Positions 52,301-63,156 of a stretch of 64,000 nucleotides of DNA are shown here, piece after piece. Made by a program: the position numbers and the translations under genes. The notes beneath the pieces were generated by a model. The model was not told where the DNA came from and made no database searches. It saw only the letters and a list, made by a program, of their open reading frames with translations. Every line of letters starts with the position of its first letter. The stretch's first letter is position 1. Source of the DNA: Leptodactylus fallax (Eukaryota > Chordata > Amphibia > Anura > Leptodactylidae); contig CAMRHE010000360.1 in NCBI GenBank assembly GCA_947044405.1, positions 124,001 through 188,000 on the forward strand, read 5' to 3'.

Positions 52301-55300
52301 GGAGAACAGAGTAATATAGAAGGAGGAGGACAGGTCTAGAAGGAGGAGCACAGAGTAATGTAGAAGGAGGAGGAAAGATCTAGGAGGAGGAGCACAGAGT
52401 AATGTAGAAAGAGGAGGACAGGTCCAGGAGGAGGAGAACAGAGTAATGTAGAAGGAGAGGGACAGGTCTAGGAGGAGGAGAACAGAGTAATGTAGAAGGA
52501 GAGGGACAGGTCTAGGAGGAGAACAGAGTAATGTAGAAGGAGGAGGACAGGTCTAGGAGGAGGAGCACAGAGTAATGTAGAAGGAGGAGGACAGGTCTAG
52601 GAGGAGGAGAACAGAGTAATGTAGAAGGAGGAGGACAGGTCTAGGAGGAGGAGAACAGAGTAATGTAGAAGGTAGCGGACAGGTCTAGGAGGAGGAGAAC
52701 AGAGTAATGTAGAAGGTAGCGGACAGGTCTAGGAGGAGGAGAACAGAGTAATGTAGAAGGAGGAGGACAGGTCTAGGAGGAGGAGCACAGAGTAATGTGG
52801 AAGGAGATGGACAGGTCTAGGAGGAGGAGAACAGAGTAATGTAGAAGGAGATGGACAGGTCTAGGAGGAGGAGAACAGAGTAATATAGAAGGAGGAGGAC
52901 AGGTCTAGAAGGAGGAGCACAGAGTAATGTAGAAGGAGGAGGACAGGTCTAGGAGGAGGAGAACAGAGTAATGTAGAAGGAGGAGGGGGACAGGTCTAGG
53001 AGGACGAGAACAGAGTAATGTAGAAGGAGGAGGAAAGATCTAGGAGGAGGAGCACAGAGTAATGTAGAAGGAGGAGGACAGGTCCAGGAGGAGGAGAACA
53101 GAGTAATGTAGAAGGAGAGGGACAGGTCTAGGAGGAGGAGCACAGAGTAATGTAGAAGGAGGAGGACAGGTCTAGGAGGAGGAGAACAGAGTAATGTAGA
53201 AGGAGGAGGACAGGTCTAGGAGGAGGAGCACAGAGTAATGTAGAAGGAGGAGGACAGGTCTAGGAGGAGGAGCACAGAGTAATGTAGAAGGAGGAGGACA
53301 GGTCTAGGAGGAGGAGAACAGAGTAATGTAGAAGGAGGAGGACAGGTCTAGGAGGAGGAGAACAGAGTAATGTAGAAGGTAGCGGACAGGTCTAGGAGGA
53401 GGAGAACAGAGTAATGTAGAAGGTAGCGGACAGGTCTAGGAGGTGGAGAACAGAGTAATGTAGAAGGAGGAGGACAGGTCTAGGAGGAGGAGCACAGAGT
53501 AATGTGGAAGGAGATGGACAGGTCTAGGAGGAGGAGAACAGAGTAATGTAGAAGGAGGAGGACAGGTCTAGGAGGAGGAGCACAGAGTTATGTAATAGGA
53601 GGAGGACAGGTCTAGGAGGAGGAGAACAGAGTAATGTAGAAGGAGGAGGACAGGTCTAGGAGGAGGAGCACAGAGTAATGTAGAAGGAGAGGGACAGGTC
53701 TAGGAGGAGGAGAACAGAGTAATGTAGAAGGAGGAGGACACGTCTAGGAGGAGGAGCACAGAGTAATGTAGAAGGAGGAGGACAGGTCTAGGAGGAGGAG
53801 AACAGAGTACTATAGAAGGAGGAGGACAGGTATAGGAGGAGGAGCACAGAGTAATGTAATAGGAGGAGGACAGGTCTAGGAGGAGGAGAACAGAGTGATG
53901 TAGAAGGAGGAGGACAGGTCTAGGAGGAGGAGAACAGAGTAATGTAGAAGGAGGGGGACAGGCCTAGCAGGAGGAGAACAGAGTAATGTAGAAGGAGGAG
54001 GACAGAGTAATGTAGAAGGAGAGGGACAGGTCTAGGAGGAGGAGAACAGAGTAATGTAGAAGGAAGAGGACAGAGTAATGTAGAAGGAGGGGGACAGGTC
54101 TAGGAGGAGGAGCACAGAGTAATGTAGAAGGAGGAGGACAGGTCTAGGAGGAGGAGAACAGAGTAACATAGAAGGAGGAGGACAGGTCTAGGAGGAGGAG
54201 CACAGAGTAATGTAGAAGGAGGGGGACAGGTCTAGGAGGAGGAGAACAGAGTAATGTAGAAGGAGGAGGACAGAGTAATGTAGAAGGAGGGGGACAGGTC
54301 TAGGAGGAGGAGAACAGAGTAATGTAGAAGGAGGGGGACAGGTCTAGGAGGAGGAGAACAGAGTAATGTAGAAGGAGGGGGACAGGTCTAGGAGGAGGAG
54401 AACAGAGTAATGTAGAAGGAGGAGGACAGGTCTAGGAGGAGGAGCACAGAGTAATGTAGAAGGAGGAGGACAGGTCTAGAAGGAGGAGCACAGAGTAATG
54501 TAGAAGGAGGAGGACAGGTCTAGGAGGAGGAGCACAGAGTAATGCAGAAGGAGGGGGACAGGTCTAGGAGGAGGAGGAGAACAGAGTAATGTAGAAGGTA
54601 GCGGACAGGCCTAGTAGGAGGAGAACAGAGTAATGTAGAAGGAGGAGGGGGACAGATCTAGGAGGAGGAGAACAGAGTAATGTAGAAGGAGGAGGAAAGA
54701 TCTAGGAGGAGGAGCACAGAGTACTGTAGAAGGAGGAGGACAGGTCTAGGAGGAGGAGAACAGAGTAATGTAGAAGGAGAGGGACAGGTCTAGGAGGAGA
54801 ACAGAGTAATGTAGAAGGAGGCGGACAGGTCTAGGAGGAGGAGCACAGAGTAATGTAGAAGGAGGAGGACAGGTCTAGGAGGAGTAGAACAGAGTAATGT
54901 AGAAGGAGGAGGACAGGTCTAGGAGGAGGAGAACAGAGTAATGTAGAAGGTAGCGGACAGGTCTAGGAGGAGGAGAACAGAGTAATGTAGAAGGTAGCGG
55001 ACAGGTCTAGGAGGAGGAGAACAGAGTAATGTAGAAGGAGGAGGACAGGTCTAGGAGGAGGAGAACAGAGTAATGTAGAAGGAGATGGACAGGTCTAGGA
55101 GGAGGAGAACAGAGTAATGTAGAAGGTAGCGGACAGGTCTAGGAGGAGGAGAACAGAGTAATGTAGAAGGAGGAGGACAGGTCTAGGAGGAGGAGCACAG
55201 AGTAATGTGGAAGGAGATGGACAGGTCTAGGAGGAGGAGAACAGAGTAATGTAGAAGGAGGAGGACAGGTCTAGGAGGAGGAGAACAGAGTAATGTAGAA

Positions 55301-57778
55301 GGAGGAGGACAGGTCTAGGAGGAGGAGAACAGAGTAATGTAGAAGGAGATGGACAGGTCTAGGAGGAGGAGAACAGAGTAATATAGAAGGAGGAGGACAG
55401 GTCTAGGAGGAGGAGCACAGAGTAATGTAATAGGAGGAGGACAGGTCTAGGAGGAGGAGAACAGAGTAATGTAGGAGGTGGACAGGCCTAGGAGGAGGAG
55501 AACAGAGTAATGTAGAAGGAGAGGGACAGGTCTAGGAGGAGGAGAACAGAGTAATGTAGAAGGAGGAGGACAGGTCTAGGAGGAGGAGAACAGAGTAATA
55601 TAGAAGGAGGAGGACAGGTTTAGGAGGAGGAGCACAGAGTAATGTAATAGGAGGAGGACAGGTCTAGGAGGAGGAGAACCGAGTGATGTAGAAGGAGGAG
55701 GACAGGTCTAGGAGGAGGAGAACAGAGTAATGTAGAAGGAGGTGGACAGGCCTAGGAGGAGGAGAACAGAGTAATGTAGAAGGAGGAGGACAGAGTAATG
55801 TAGAAGGAGGGGGACAGGTATAGGAGGAGGAGCACAGAGTAATGTAGGAGGAGGACAGGTCTAGGAGGAGGAGAACAGAGTAACGTAGATGGAGGAGGAC
55901 AGGTCTAGGAGGAGGAGCACAGAGAAATGTAGAAGGTGGAGGACAGGTCTAGGAGGAGGAGCACAGAGTAATGTAGAAGGAGGGGGACAGGTCTAGGAGG
56001 AGGAGAACAGAGTAATGTAGAAGGAGATGGACAGGTCTAGGAGGAGGAGCACAGAGTAATGTAGAAGGAGGAGGACAGGTCTAGGAGGAGGAGAACAGAG
56101 TAATGTAGAAGGAGGAGGACAGGTCTAGGAGGAGGAGCACAGAGAAATGTACAAGGTGGAGGACAGGTCTAGGAGGAGGAGAACAGAGTAATGTAGAAGG
56201 TAGCGGACAGGTCTAGGAGGAGGAGAACAGAGTAATGTAGAAGGAGGAGGACAGGTCTAGGAGGAGGAGAACAGAGTAATGTAGAAGGAGATGGACAGGT
56301 CTAGGAGGAGGAGAACAGAGTAATGTAGAAGGTAGCGGACAGGTCTAGGAGGAGGAGAACAGAGTAATGTAGAAGGAGGAGGACAGGTCTAGGAGGAGGA
56401 GCACAGAGTAATGTAATAGGAGGAGGACAGGTCTAGGAGGAGGAGAACAGAGTGATGTAGAAGGAGGAGGACAGGTCTAGGAGGAGGAGAACAGAGTAAT
56501 GTAAAAGGAGGGGGACAGGCCTAGGAGGAGGAAAACAGAGTAATGTAGAAGGAGGAGGACAGAGTAATGTAGAAGGAGAAGGACAGGTCTAGGAGGAGGA
56601 GAACAGAGTAATGTAGAAGGAGGAGAACAGAGTAATGTAGAAGGAGGGGGATAGGTCTAGGAGGAGGAGCACAGAGTAATTTAGAAGGAGGAGGACAGGT
56701 CTAGGAGGAGGAGAACAGAGTAATGTAGAAGGAGGAGGAAAGATCTACGAGGAGGAGCACAGAGTAATGTAGAAGGAGGAGGACAGGTCTAGGAGGAGGA
56801 GAACAGAGTAATGTAGAAGGAGGGGGACAGGTCTAGGAGGAGGAGAACAGAGAAATGTAGAAGGAGGGGCACAGAGTAATGTAGAAGGAGGAGGACAGGT
56901 CTAGAAGGAGGAGCACAGAGTAATGCAGAAGGAGGAGGACAGGTCTAGGAGGAGGAGCACAGAGTAATGCAGAAGGAGGGGGACAGGTCTAGGAGGAGGA
57001 GAACAGAGTAATGTAGAAGGAGGAGGACAGGTCTAGAAGGAGGAGCACAGAGTAATGTAGAAGGAGGAGGACAGGTCTAGGAGGAGGAGAACAGAGTAAT
57101 GTAGAAGGTAGCGGACAGGCCTAGGAGGAGGAGAACAGAGTAATGTAGAAGGAAGAGGACAGGTCTAGGAGGAGGAGCACAGAGTAATGTAGAAGGAGGA
57201 GGACAGGTCCAGGAGGAGGAGAACAGAGTAATGTAAAAGGAGATGGACAGGTCTAGGAGGAGGAGAACAGAGTAATGTAGAAGGAGGAGGACAGGTCTAG
57301 AAGGAGGAGCACAGAGTAATGTAATAGGAGGACAGGTCTAGGAGGAGGAGAACAGAGTGATGTAGAAGTAGGAGGACAGGTCTAGGAGGAGGAGAACAGA
57401 GTAATGTAGAAGGAGGAGGGGGACAGGTCTAGGAGGAGAACAGAGTAATGTAGAAGGAGGAGAACAGGTCTAGGAGGAGGAGCACAGAGTAATGTAGAAG
57501 GAGGAGGACAGGTCTAGGAGGAGGAGCACAGAGTAATGTAGAAGGAGGAGGACAGGTCTAGGAGGAGGAGCACAGAGTAATGTAGAAGGAGGACAGGTCT
57601 AGGAAAAGGTGTAGAAGGAGGGAGACCTTTATAGAAGGAGGAGAACAGAATAATGTAGAAGGAGGAGGACAGGTCTAGGAGGAGGAGCACAGAGTAATGT
57701 AGAAGGAGGAGGACAGGTCTAGGAGGAGGAGAACAGAGTAATGTGGAAGGAGGGGGACAGGTCTAGGAGGAGGAGGAG

Positions 57779-58362
57779 TATTGTTGGCTATGACTTTGGT
57801 TGGGGCAGGTTCGGTGGAGTGATGGGGCTGGGTTACTTACACTTCCCATGGACAGGACAGTTATGGGATGTGTTGTATGTTCTTTACCCCTGGGGTGTGA
57901 TTTAGTGGTGCACAACACTTTATTACACTGTGTAATTGACAAATGTCGCATGACTGTGTGAATAACGCCCAGTTTCATGTACACCTGAAGCGCTGTGATT
58001 TCTTTCGTCCTGTGTACTTTTTATATTAGGTACTTACCTCCAGCCCATACATACATTTCACATTTGTTATGTGGTTAAATTTTGCTCTCATGACAGCAAA
58101 CGGAGATCTTGAACACAAAAAATATATTAGAAAATTGTGCAATAAAGAACCTTTATTTGTAGAAACTGGAATTTTCCCACCAGTACTTCCAAGTGACTCT
58201 AAAGCTCCACCGACAATTGCTCAATATTTCACTGCTCCCTAGAATTATATTCTCAGTGTCTATGAAGCTGAGATGTGGGCTGCTGAATACAGACTGATAC
58301 CTGCAGAAGGGAGGCAAGTAGTCAGACCTTCCATGCTTGGCTGTGGCTGTAAGATTTGACAC
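57779..58362. other. Unique spacer between array 2 and transposon relic
   Basis: I see no recognisable gene here. The minus-strand open frames at 57763-57984 and 58153-58380 lack family features, and the first begins within array 2. The near-palindrome AATAAAGAACCTTTATT at 58141-58157 puts an AATAAA polyadenylation hexamer on both strands. It could be a remnant of a transcript end, but no exon is visible nearby. Confidence 0.5.
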
Positions 58363-58574
58363 TATGGGCGTAACTAGCAAAGCCTAGTCCCCATGGCAAA
58401 CTTTTGACTTGCGGTGCCCCCCCCCCCCCCGCCCTCACACAAAATAGCACCCCTTTTCCTGGCCCCCACCCAGTAAAATACTCCCTTCACTGGCTCCAGC
58501 AGTATAACGTTCCATTTACACACACTATAATGTCCCACAGTGGCCCCTGCACACAGTATAATGTCCCATATAGC

Positions 58575-61065
58575 CTCCTTCATACAGTATAGTCTCCCAG
58601 AGCTGCCCCTTCATACAGTATCGTCTCCCAGAGCGGCTCCTTCATACAGTATCGTCTCCCAGAGCGGCTCCTTCATACAGTATAGGGTCCCAGAGCGGCT
58701 CCTTCATACAGTATAGTCTCCCAGAGCGGCCCCTTCATACAGTATCGTCTCCCAGAGCGGCTCCTTCATACAGTATAGTCTCCCAGAGCGGCCCCTTCAT
58801 ACAGTATAGTCTCCCAGAGCGGCCCCTTCATACAGTATAGTCTCCCAGAGCAGCTCCTTCATACAGTATAGTCTCACATAGTGGCCCCTTCATACAGTAT
58901 AGTCTCCCAGAGCGGCCCTTTCATACAGTATAGTCTCCCAGAGCGGCCCCTTCATACAGTATACTCTCCCAGAGTGGCTCCTTCATACAGTATAGTCTCC
59001 CAGAGCGGCTCCTTCATACAGTATAGTCTCCCAGAGCGGCCCCTTCATACAGTATAGGGTCCCAGAGCGGCCCCTTTATACAGTATAGTCTCACATAGTG
59101 GCCCCTTCATACAGTATAGTCTCCCAGAGCGGCCCCTTCATACAGTATAGTCTCCCAGAGCGGCCCCTTCATACAGTATAGTCTCCCAGAGCAGCTCCTT
59201 CATACAGTATAGTCTCACATAGTGGCCCCTTCATACAGTATAGTCTCCCAGAGCGGCCCTTTCATACAGTATAGTCTCCCAGAGCGGCCCCTTCATACAG
59301 TATACTCTCCCAGAGTGGCTCCTTCATACAGTATAGTCTCCCAGAGCGGCTCCTTCATACAGTATAGTCTCCCAGAGCGGTCCCTTCATACAGTATCGTC
59401 TCCCAGAGCGGCTCCATCATACAGTATCGTCTCCCAGAGCGGCTCCATCATACAGTATAGTCTCCCAGAGCGGCCCCTTCATACAGTATAGTCTCCCAGA
59501 GCGGCCCCTTCATACAGTATAGTCTCCCAGAGTGGCTCCTTCATACAGTATAGTCTCCCAGAGCGGCCCCTTCATACAGTATAGTCTCCCAGAGTGGCTC
59601 CTTCATACAGTATAGTCTCCCAGAGCGGCTCCATCATACAGTATAGTCTCCCAGAGCGGCTCCTTCATACAGTATAGTCTCCCAGAGCGGCTCCTTCATA
59701 CAGTATAGTCTCCCAGAGCGGCTCCTTCATACAGTATAGTCTCCCAGAGCGGCTTCTTCATACAGTATAGTCTCCCAGAGCGGCCCCTTCATACAGTATA
59801 GTCTCCCAGAGCGGCCCCTTCATACAGTATAGTCTCCCAGAGCGGATCCTTCATACAGTATAGTCTCCCAGAGCGGCTCCTTCATACAGTATAGTCTCCC
59901 AGAGCGGCCCCTTCATACAGTATAGTCTCCCAGAGCGGCCCCTTCATACAGTATAGTCTCCCAGAGCGGCTCCTTCATACAGTATAGTCTCCCAGAGCGG
60001 CCCCTTCATACAGTATAGTCTCCCAGAGCGGATCCTTCATACAGTATACTCTCCCAGAGCGGCCCCTTCATACAGTATAGTCTCCCAGAGCGGCCCCTTC
60101 ATACAGTATAGTCTCCCAGAGCGGCCCCTTCATACAGTATAGTCTCCCAGAGCGGATCCTTCATACAGTATAGTCTCCCAGAGCGGCTCCTTCATACAGT
60201 ATAGTCTCCCAGAGCGGCTCCTTCATACAGTATAGTCTCCCAGAGCGGCTCCTTCATACAGTATCGTCTCCCAGAGCGGCCCCTTCATACAGTATAGTCT
60301 CCCAGAGCGGATCCTTCATACAGTATACTCTCCCAGAGTGGCTCCTTCATACAGTATAGTCTCCCAGAGCGGCCCCTTCATACAGTATAGTCTCCCAGAG
60401 CGGCCCCTTCATACAGTATAGTCTCCCAGAGCGGCTCCTTCATACAGTATAGTCTCCCAGAGCGGATCCTTCATACAGTATACTCTCCCAGAGTGGCTCC
60501 TTCATACAGTATAGTCTCCCAGAGCGGCTCCTTCATACAGTATCGTCTCCCCAGAGCGGCTCCTTCATACAGTATAGTCTCCCAGAGCGGCCCCTTCATA
60601 CAGTATAGTCTCCCAGAGCGGCCCCTTCATACAGTATAGTCTCCCAGAGCGGCTCCTTCATACAGTATAGTCTCCCAGAGCGGCTCCTTCATACAGTATA
60701 GTCTCCCAGAGCGGCCCCTTCATACAGTATAGTCTCCCAGAGCGGCCCCTTCATACAGTATAGTCTCCCAGAGCGGCTCCTTCATACAGTATAGTCTCCC
60801 AGAGCGGCTCCTTCATACAGTATAGTCTCCCAGAGCGGCCCCTTCATACAGTATAGGGTCCCAGAGTGGCCCCTTCATACAGTATAGTCTCCCAGAGCGG
60901 CCCCTTCATACAGTATAGTCTCCCAGAGCGGCTCCTTCATACAGTATAGTCTCCCAGAGCGGCCCCTTCATACAGTATAGTCTCCCAGAGCGGCTCCTTC
61001 ATACAGTATAGTCTCCCAGAGCGGCTCCTTCATACAGTATAGGGTCCCAGAGTGGCCCCTTTATA
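58575..61065. repeat. 31-bp minisatellite array (array 3) inside the transposon relic
   Basis: About 80 head-to-tail copies of a 31-bp unit contain CATACAGTATAGTCTCCCAG followed by AGCGGCCCCTT or AGCGGCTCCTT. Variants include TATCGTCTCC, TATACTCTCC, TATAGGGTCC, GTGGCTCC and CGGATCC. Just outside both edges lie single older-looking copies: CACAGTATAATGTCCCATA near 58555-58575 and CACAATATAATGTCCCATAG near 61094-61113. They show the ancestral motif from which the array grew. The open frame at 59222-59491 is repeat read-through and not a gene. Confidence 0.96.
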
Positions 61066-61383
61066 CAGTATAGTATCCCATAGTGCTCCTTCCACACAAT
61101 ATAATGTCCCATAGTGGCTCCTACGATGTTGGTTACATATTTTGAAAAAAATTCAAGTGCAGCTGACCCTAAAATTTTGGGGGTACACCACCCACGAACT
61201 ATTACTATACTGTGGGGTCTCTTCTCTTCAGGCCCCAGGGAGGTGATTAACCACTTCCGTACCGCTCATAGAGTATATACATCCAATGGGTGGTTGTCTA
61301 GTTCTGCAAGGACATATCAGTACGAAATCGTGCAGCTGCTGAAACGGAGAGCCGGCTGTAACTTCAGCCGGAGCTCCCAGAGA

Positions 61384-61418
61384 GAAGGCAGGGAAGGTTT
61401 ATTACCTTCCCTGCCTTC
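61384..61418. other. Perfect 15-bp stem hairpin in the TTAA element
   Basis: GAAGGCAGGGAAGGT (61384-61398) and ACCTTCCCTGCCTTC (61404-61418) are exact reverse complements around a 5-nt loop, TTATT. There is no T-run as in a bacterial terminator, and the context is a transposon. Confidence 0.9.
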
Positions 61419-61429
61419 CCCGATCGCTG

Positions 61430-61460
61430 TGTATACAGCGCTCAATGAGTGCTGTATACA
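61430..61460. other. Second hairpin in the TTAA element
   Basis: TGTATACAGC (61430-61439) pairs with GCTGTATACA (61451-61460). Inside the 11-nt loop CTC and GAG can pair further. It lies 11 bp after the first hairpin, giving a compact two-hairpin block typical of structured non-autonomous DNA elements. Confidence 0.88.
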
Positions 61461-62642
61461 TCGCTATGGGCACCGCCATCCTGTGGCCACCCTCTGACCC
61501 GGCGGTCATGTGATCCACCATGTGCAGCATCTGCAAGAGCTGCTGGGTCCTACAGGAACCAGATCAGCTCTATAATATTGTTCAAGTAATGTGCAGGAGG
61601 CTGTATTCCTCCTGCAACTGGGGCTAAGTATACCAGCCCGTTACAGGGGAAATCCGCCTCCCCAACCAACCAAAAAAAAAGTGATCAGATGTCCCCAATG
61701 GTCTATTATGACCTTATGAGGACATAATGTAAAAAAAAAAATAAAATTATTAAAAAAATAAATAAAATAATACGCCAAAAAAATGCCCTTATTACAAGTT
61801 ATAGCCCCACCCCCAACGATACCATAAAAAATTAAAATTATCGTAACGGAGAGGAATAACACTTTGTGTTATTAAATAAAAAAAAAAATTCAAAGCGAAA
61901 AACAGACCCATTTTCCCTCCTCTTTTGTTTATATTTTCCCGGATATAAAAAAAAATTAAAACACAGGCAAAAATAAAAAAAACATAAAAATAAAGCCCTA
62001 TGTGTCACCGAAAAAAAATGTAGAAATTAGTTGAATAACGCAAATGATAAAATTGTTACAGCCCTCAAAACCGCACATACAAAAAAACCCGGAAAATGTG
62101 TCTGGTTCCGGACCAGAAATTGGCCCGGTACTGAAGAGGTTAAACATAAAAACCAGTGTTACTCACCTCCCCTGGGCTTTGGCGCTGGTCTTTGGCACTC
62201 TTCAATGACGTCATAGACCGCTGAGGCCTTAAGACACCTCAGATTATGAAAGCAGTTTCATTTCGGTTGTGTTTGGTCCAAACGAAAGCACCAGACGAAC
62301 CTTTTTGGAGCGAATCTCACAAGGATCGCTCAACAAATACTTTAAGTGTCTTGGCCCTACCTACTGATCCCCGCTCCTGTCCATGGCCGCCTCTGCTTCT
62401 CCTTCCACCTCCAGGAGGGCCCGTGTGCGGCAGGTGCGTAGTGGCAGCGATGTGATGTGGGGTCACGGGGCTCCCTGCAGGGCAAAAAGATAAGCGGAGG
62501 CGGCTGAGGACAAGAGCAGGGATCGCTAAGTAAATAGGGGTCGTTAACGGCCTATTAAAAAAAGAAAAACCAAAAAAAAAACCACAGGAGGCCCACCGGA
62601 CCCCCTAAGGTCGCAGACCCCATAGTGGTAGTTCCTCCACTG

Positions 62643-62778
62643 ATACTATGTATAATTAATAAAGGACCACATTCTTTAAAAAGTCAACAAATATATCAAC
62701 AATATATTAAAGACATAGAAATGGAAGAGAGGACATATAGAACCTGAATTTGGTAAAGGATTTAGGACTATGATATGG
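62643..62778. other. Short AT-rich spacer
   Basis: This is AT-rich unique sequence between two transposon relics, with AATAAA in the plus sense near 62658. I see no gene or repeat unit. Confidence 0.5.
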
Positions 62779-63079
62779 GTTATCCAGAACTAGAATATTG
62801 GACTCAGGATAGGTCCTCATATCAGATCAGTGTGGGGCCTGAATCCCGACACCTCCTCCAACCGGCTGACCTTCGTAGAGCAAAGCCCATTAGATCGTCG
62901 TATTATCTTATTTACCAGCTTTGGTTATGGCTATGCCTGTTCACTTGAAGGGGACTAAACCACAATGAGCTGGAGTACCACAATACCTCGAGTCAGCTGA
63001 GAAGACCAGGATCAAATTCCCCACCAATCTGATATTTGTTGCCTATTCTAAGCATAGGCCATCTGTAGTTCTGGATAGT
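62779..63079. mobile_element. Small inverted-repeat element (MITE-like), about 300 bp
   Basis: The left end has TATCCAGAACTA (62781-62792) and the right end its exact reverse complement TAGTTCTGGATA (63066-63077). Similarity continues inward for about 60 bp: GGATAGGTCCTCATATCAGATCAG on the left pairs imperfectly with the inverted GAATAGGCAACAAATATCAGATTGG of the right. The style resembles short dispersed repeats of anuran genomes (recalled, not searched). It ends directly beside the decayed zinc-finger relics. No target duplication is obvious. Confidence 0.6.
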
Positions 63080-63156
63080 CTGTAGTCTATTACATAAAAC
63101 TCATGTTCTGCCATGTTGTGGAACCTTTCACAAGAACTTGACCCATTAGCCAAGTG

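Larger units (their letters stand above)
42548..57778. repeat. 44-bp purine-rich minisatellite array (array 2)
   Basis: This is a head-to-tail array, about 345 copies by length, unrelated to array 1 apart from AGG/CCT-rich runs. The unit contains ACAGAGTAATGTAGAAGG, then a variable hexamer (AGGAGG, TAGCGG, AGATGG, AGAGGG or AGGGGG), ACAGGTCTAGG and AGGAGGAGAA or AGGAGGAGCA. The plus strand is strongly purine-biased. Recurring variants are GTAATAGG for GTAGAAGG, GGCCTAGG for GGTCTAGG, and units shortened by 18 bp. The right edge decays: units at about 57596-57650 are distorted before two or three regular units, and the array then stops in GGAGGAGGAGTATTG. Open frames inside it are repeat-encoded low-complexity and are not genes. 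Confidence 0.98.
61247..62143. mobile_element. Non-autonomous TTAA-target DNA transposon (piggyBac/Kolobok-like)
   Basis: The element proper is 61251-62139 (889 bp), flanked on both sides by TTAA (61247-61250 and 62140-62143), as expected for a target-site duplication. Its ends are CCACTTCCGTACCG and, inverted, CCTCTTCAGTACCG, matching at 12 of 14 positions. TTAA targets are established for the piggyBac and Kolobok superfamilies; the ends alone do not choose between them. The left third is GC-balanced with two strong hairpins. The right half (about 61670-62090) is very A-rich on the plus strand. There is no transposase, so any mobility would have needed an enzyme in trans. The open frames at 61114-61497, 61641-61862 and 62031-62216 cross or sit in it and look random. 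Confidence 0.8.
58363..62642. mobile_element. Old TIR-type DNA transposon relic (hAT-like?) with internal expansion and nested insertion
   Basis: The left end TATGGGCGTAACTA (58363-58376) and the reverse complement of the right end, CAGTGGAGGAACTA (62629-62642), share 9 of 14 positions, including AACTA. After the left end come CCCCATGGCAAACTTTTGA, a C14-15 run, and short tandem motifs of the ACAGTATAATGTCCCA type. This layout matches a repeat style I recall from anuran genomes. The right part (62144-62642) holds TCACCTCCCCTGGGC and a TGACGTCA palindrome (62206-62213). Removing the nested TTAA element restores a hairpin joining left and right parts, which argues that they are one element. There is no transposase frame and no clear target-site duplication. 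The hAT assignment is inference. Confidence 0.5.

Noticed and set aside
58374..58592. Overlapping open frames on both strands around the poly-C run
   Set aside because: Low-complexity translations of the transposon left end and poly-C tract.
59222..59491. Open frame with repeated YSIVSQSGP-like peptide
   Set aside because: It is array 3 read in a frame that happens to lack stops; its M start is a non-ATG codon inside a repeat unit and its ends fall at variant units.
1..61065. Telomeric repeat or known centromeric satellite
   Set aside because: No TTAGGG tracts were seen, and none of the three units matches a satellite that I recognise.
61384..61418. Rho-independent terminator
   Set aside because: Good hairpin, but no T-run follows and the context is a vertebrate transposon.
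61114..61497. 127-residue open frame
   Set aside because: It crosses the boundary between the outer transposon relic and the TTAA element, so it cannot be an old gene; no family features.
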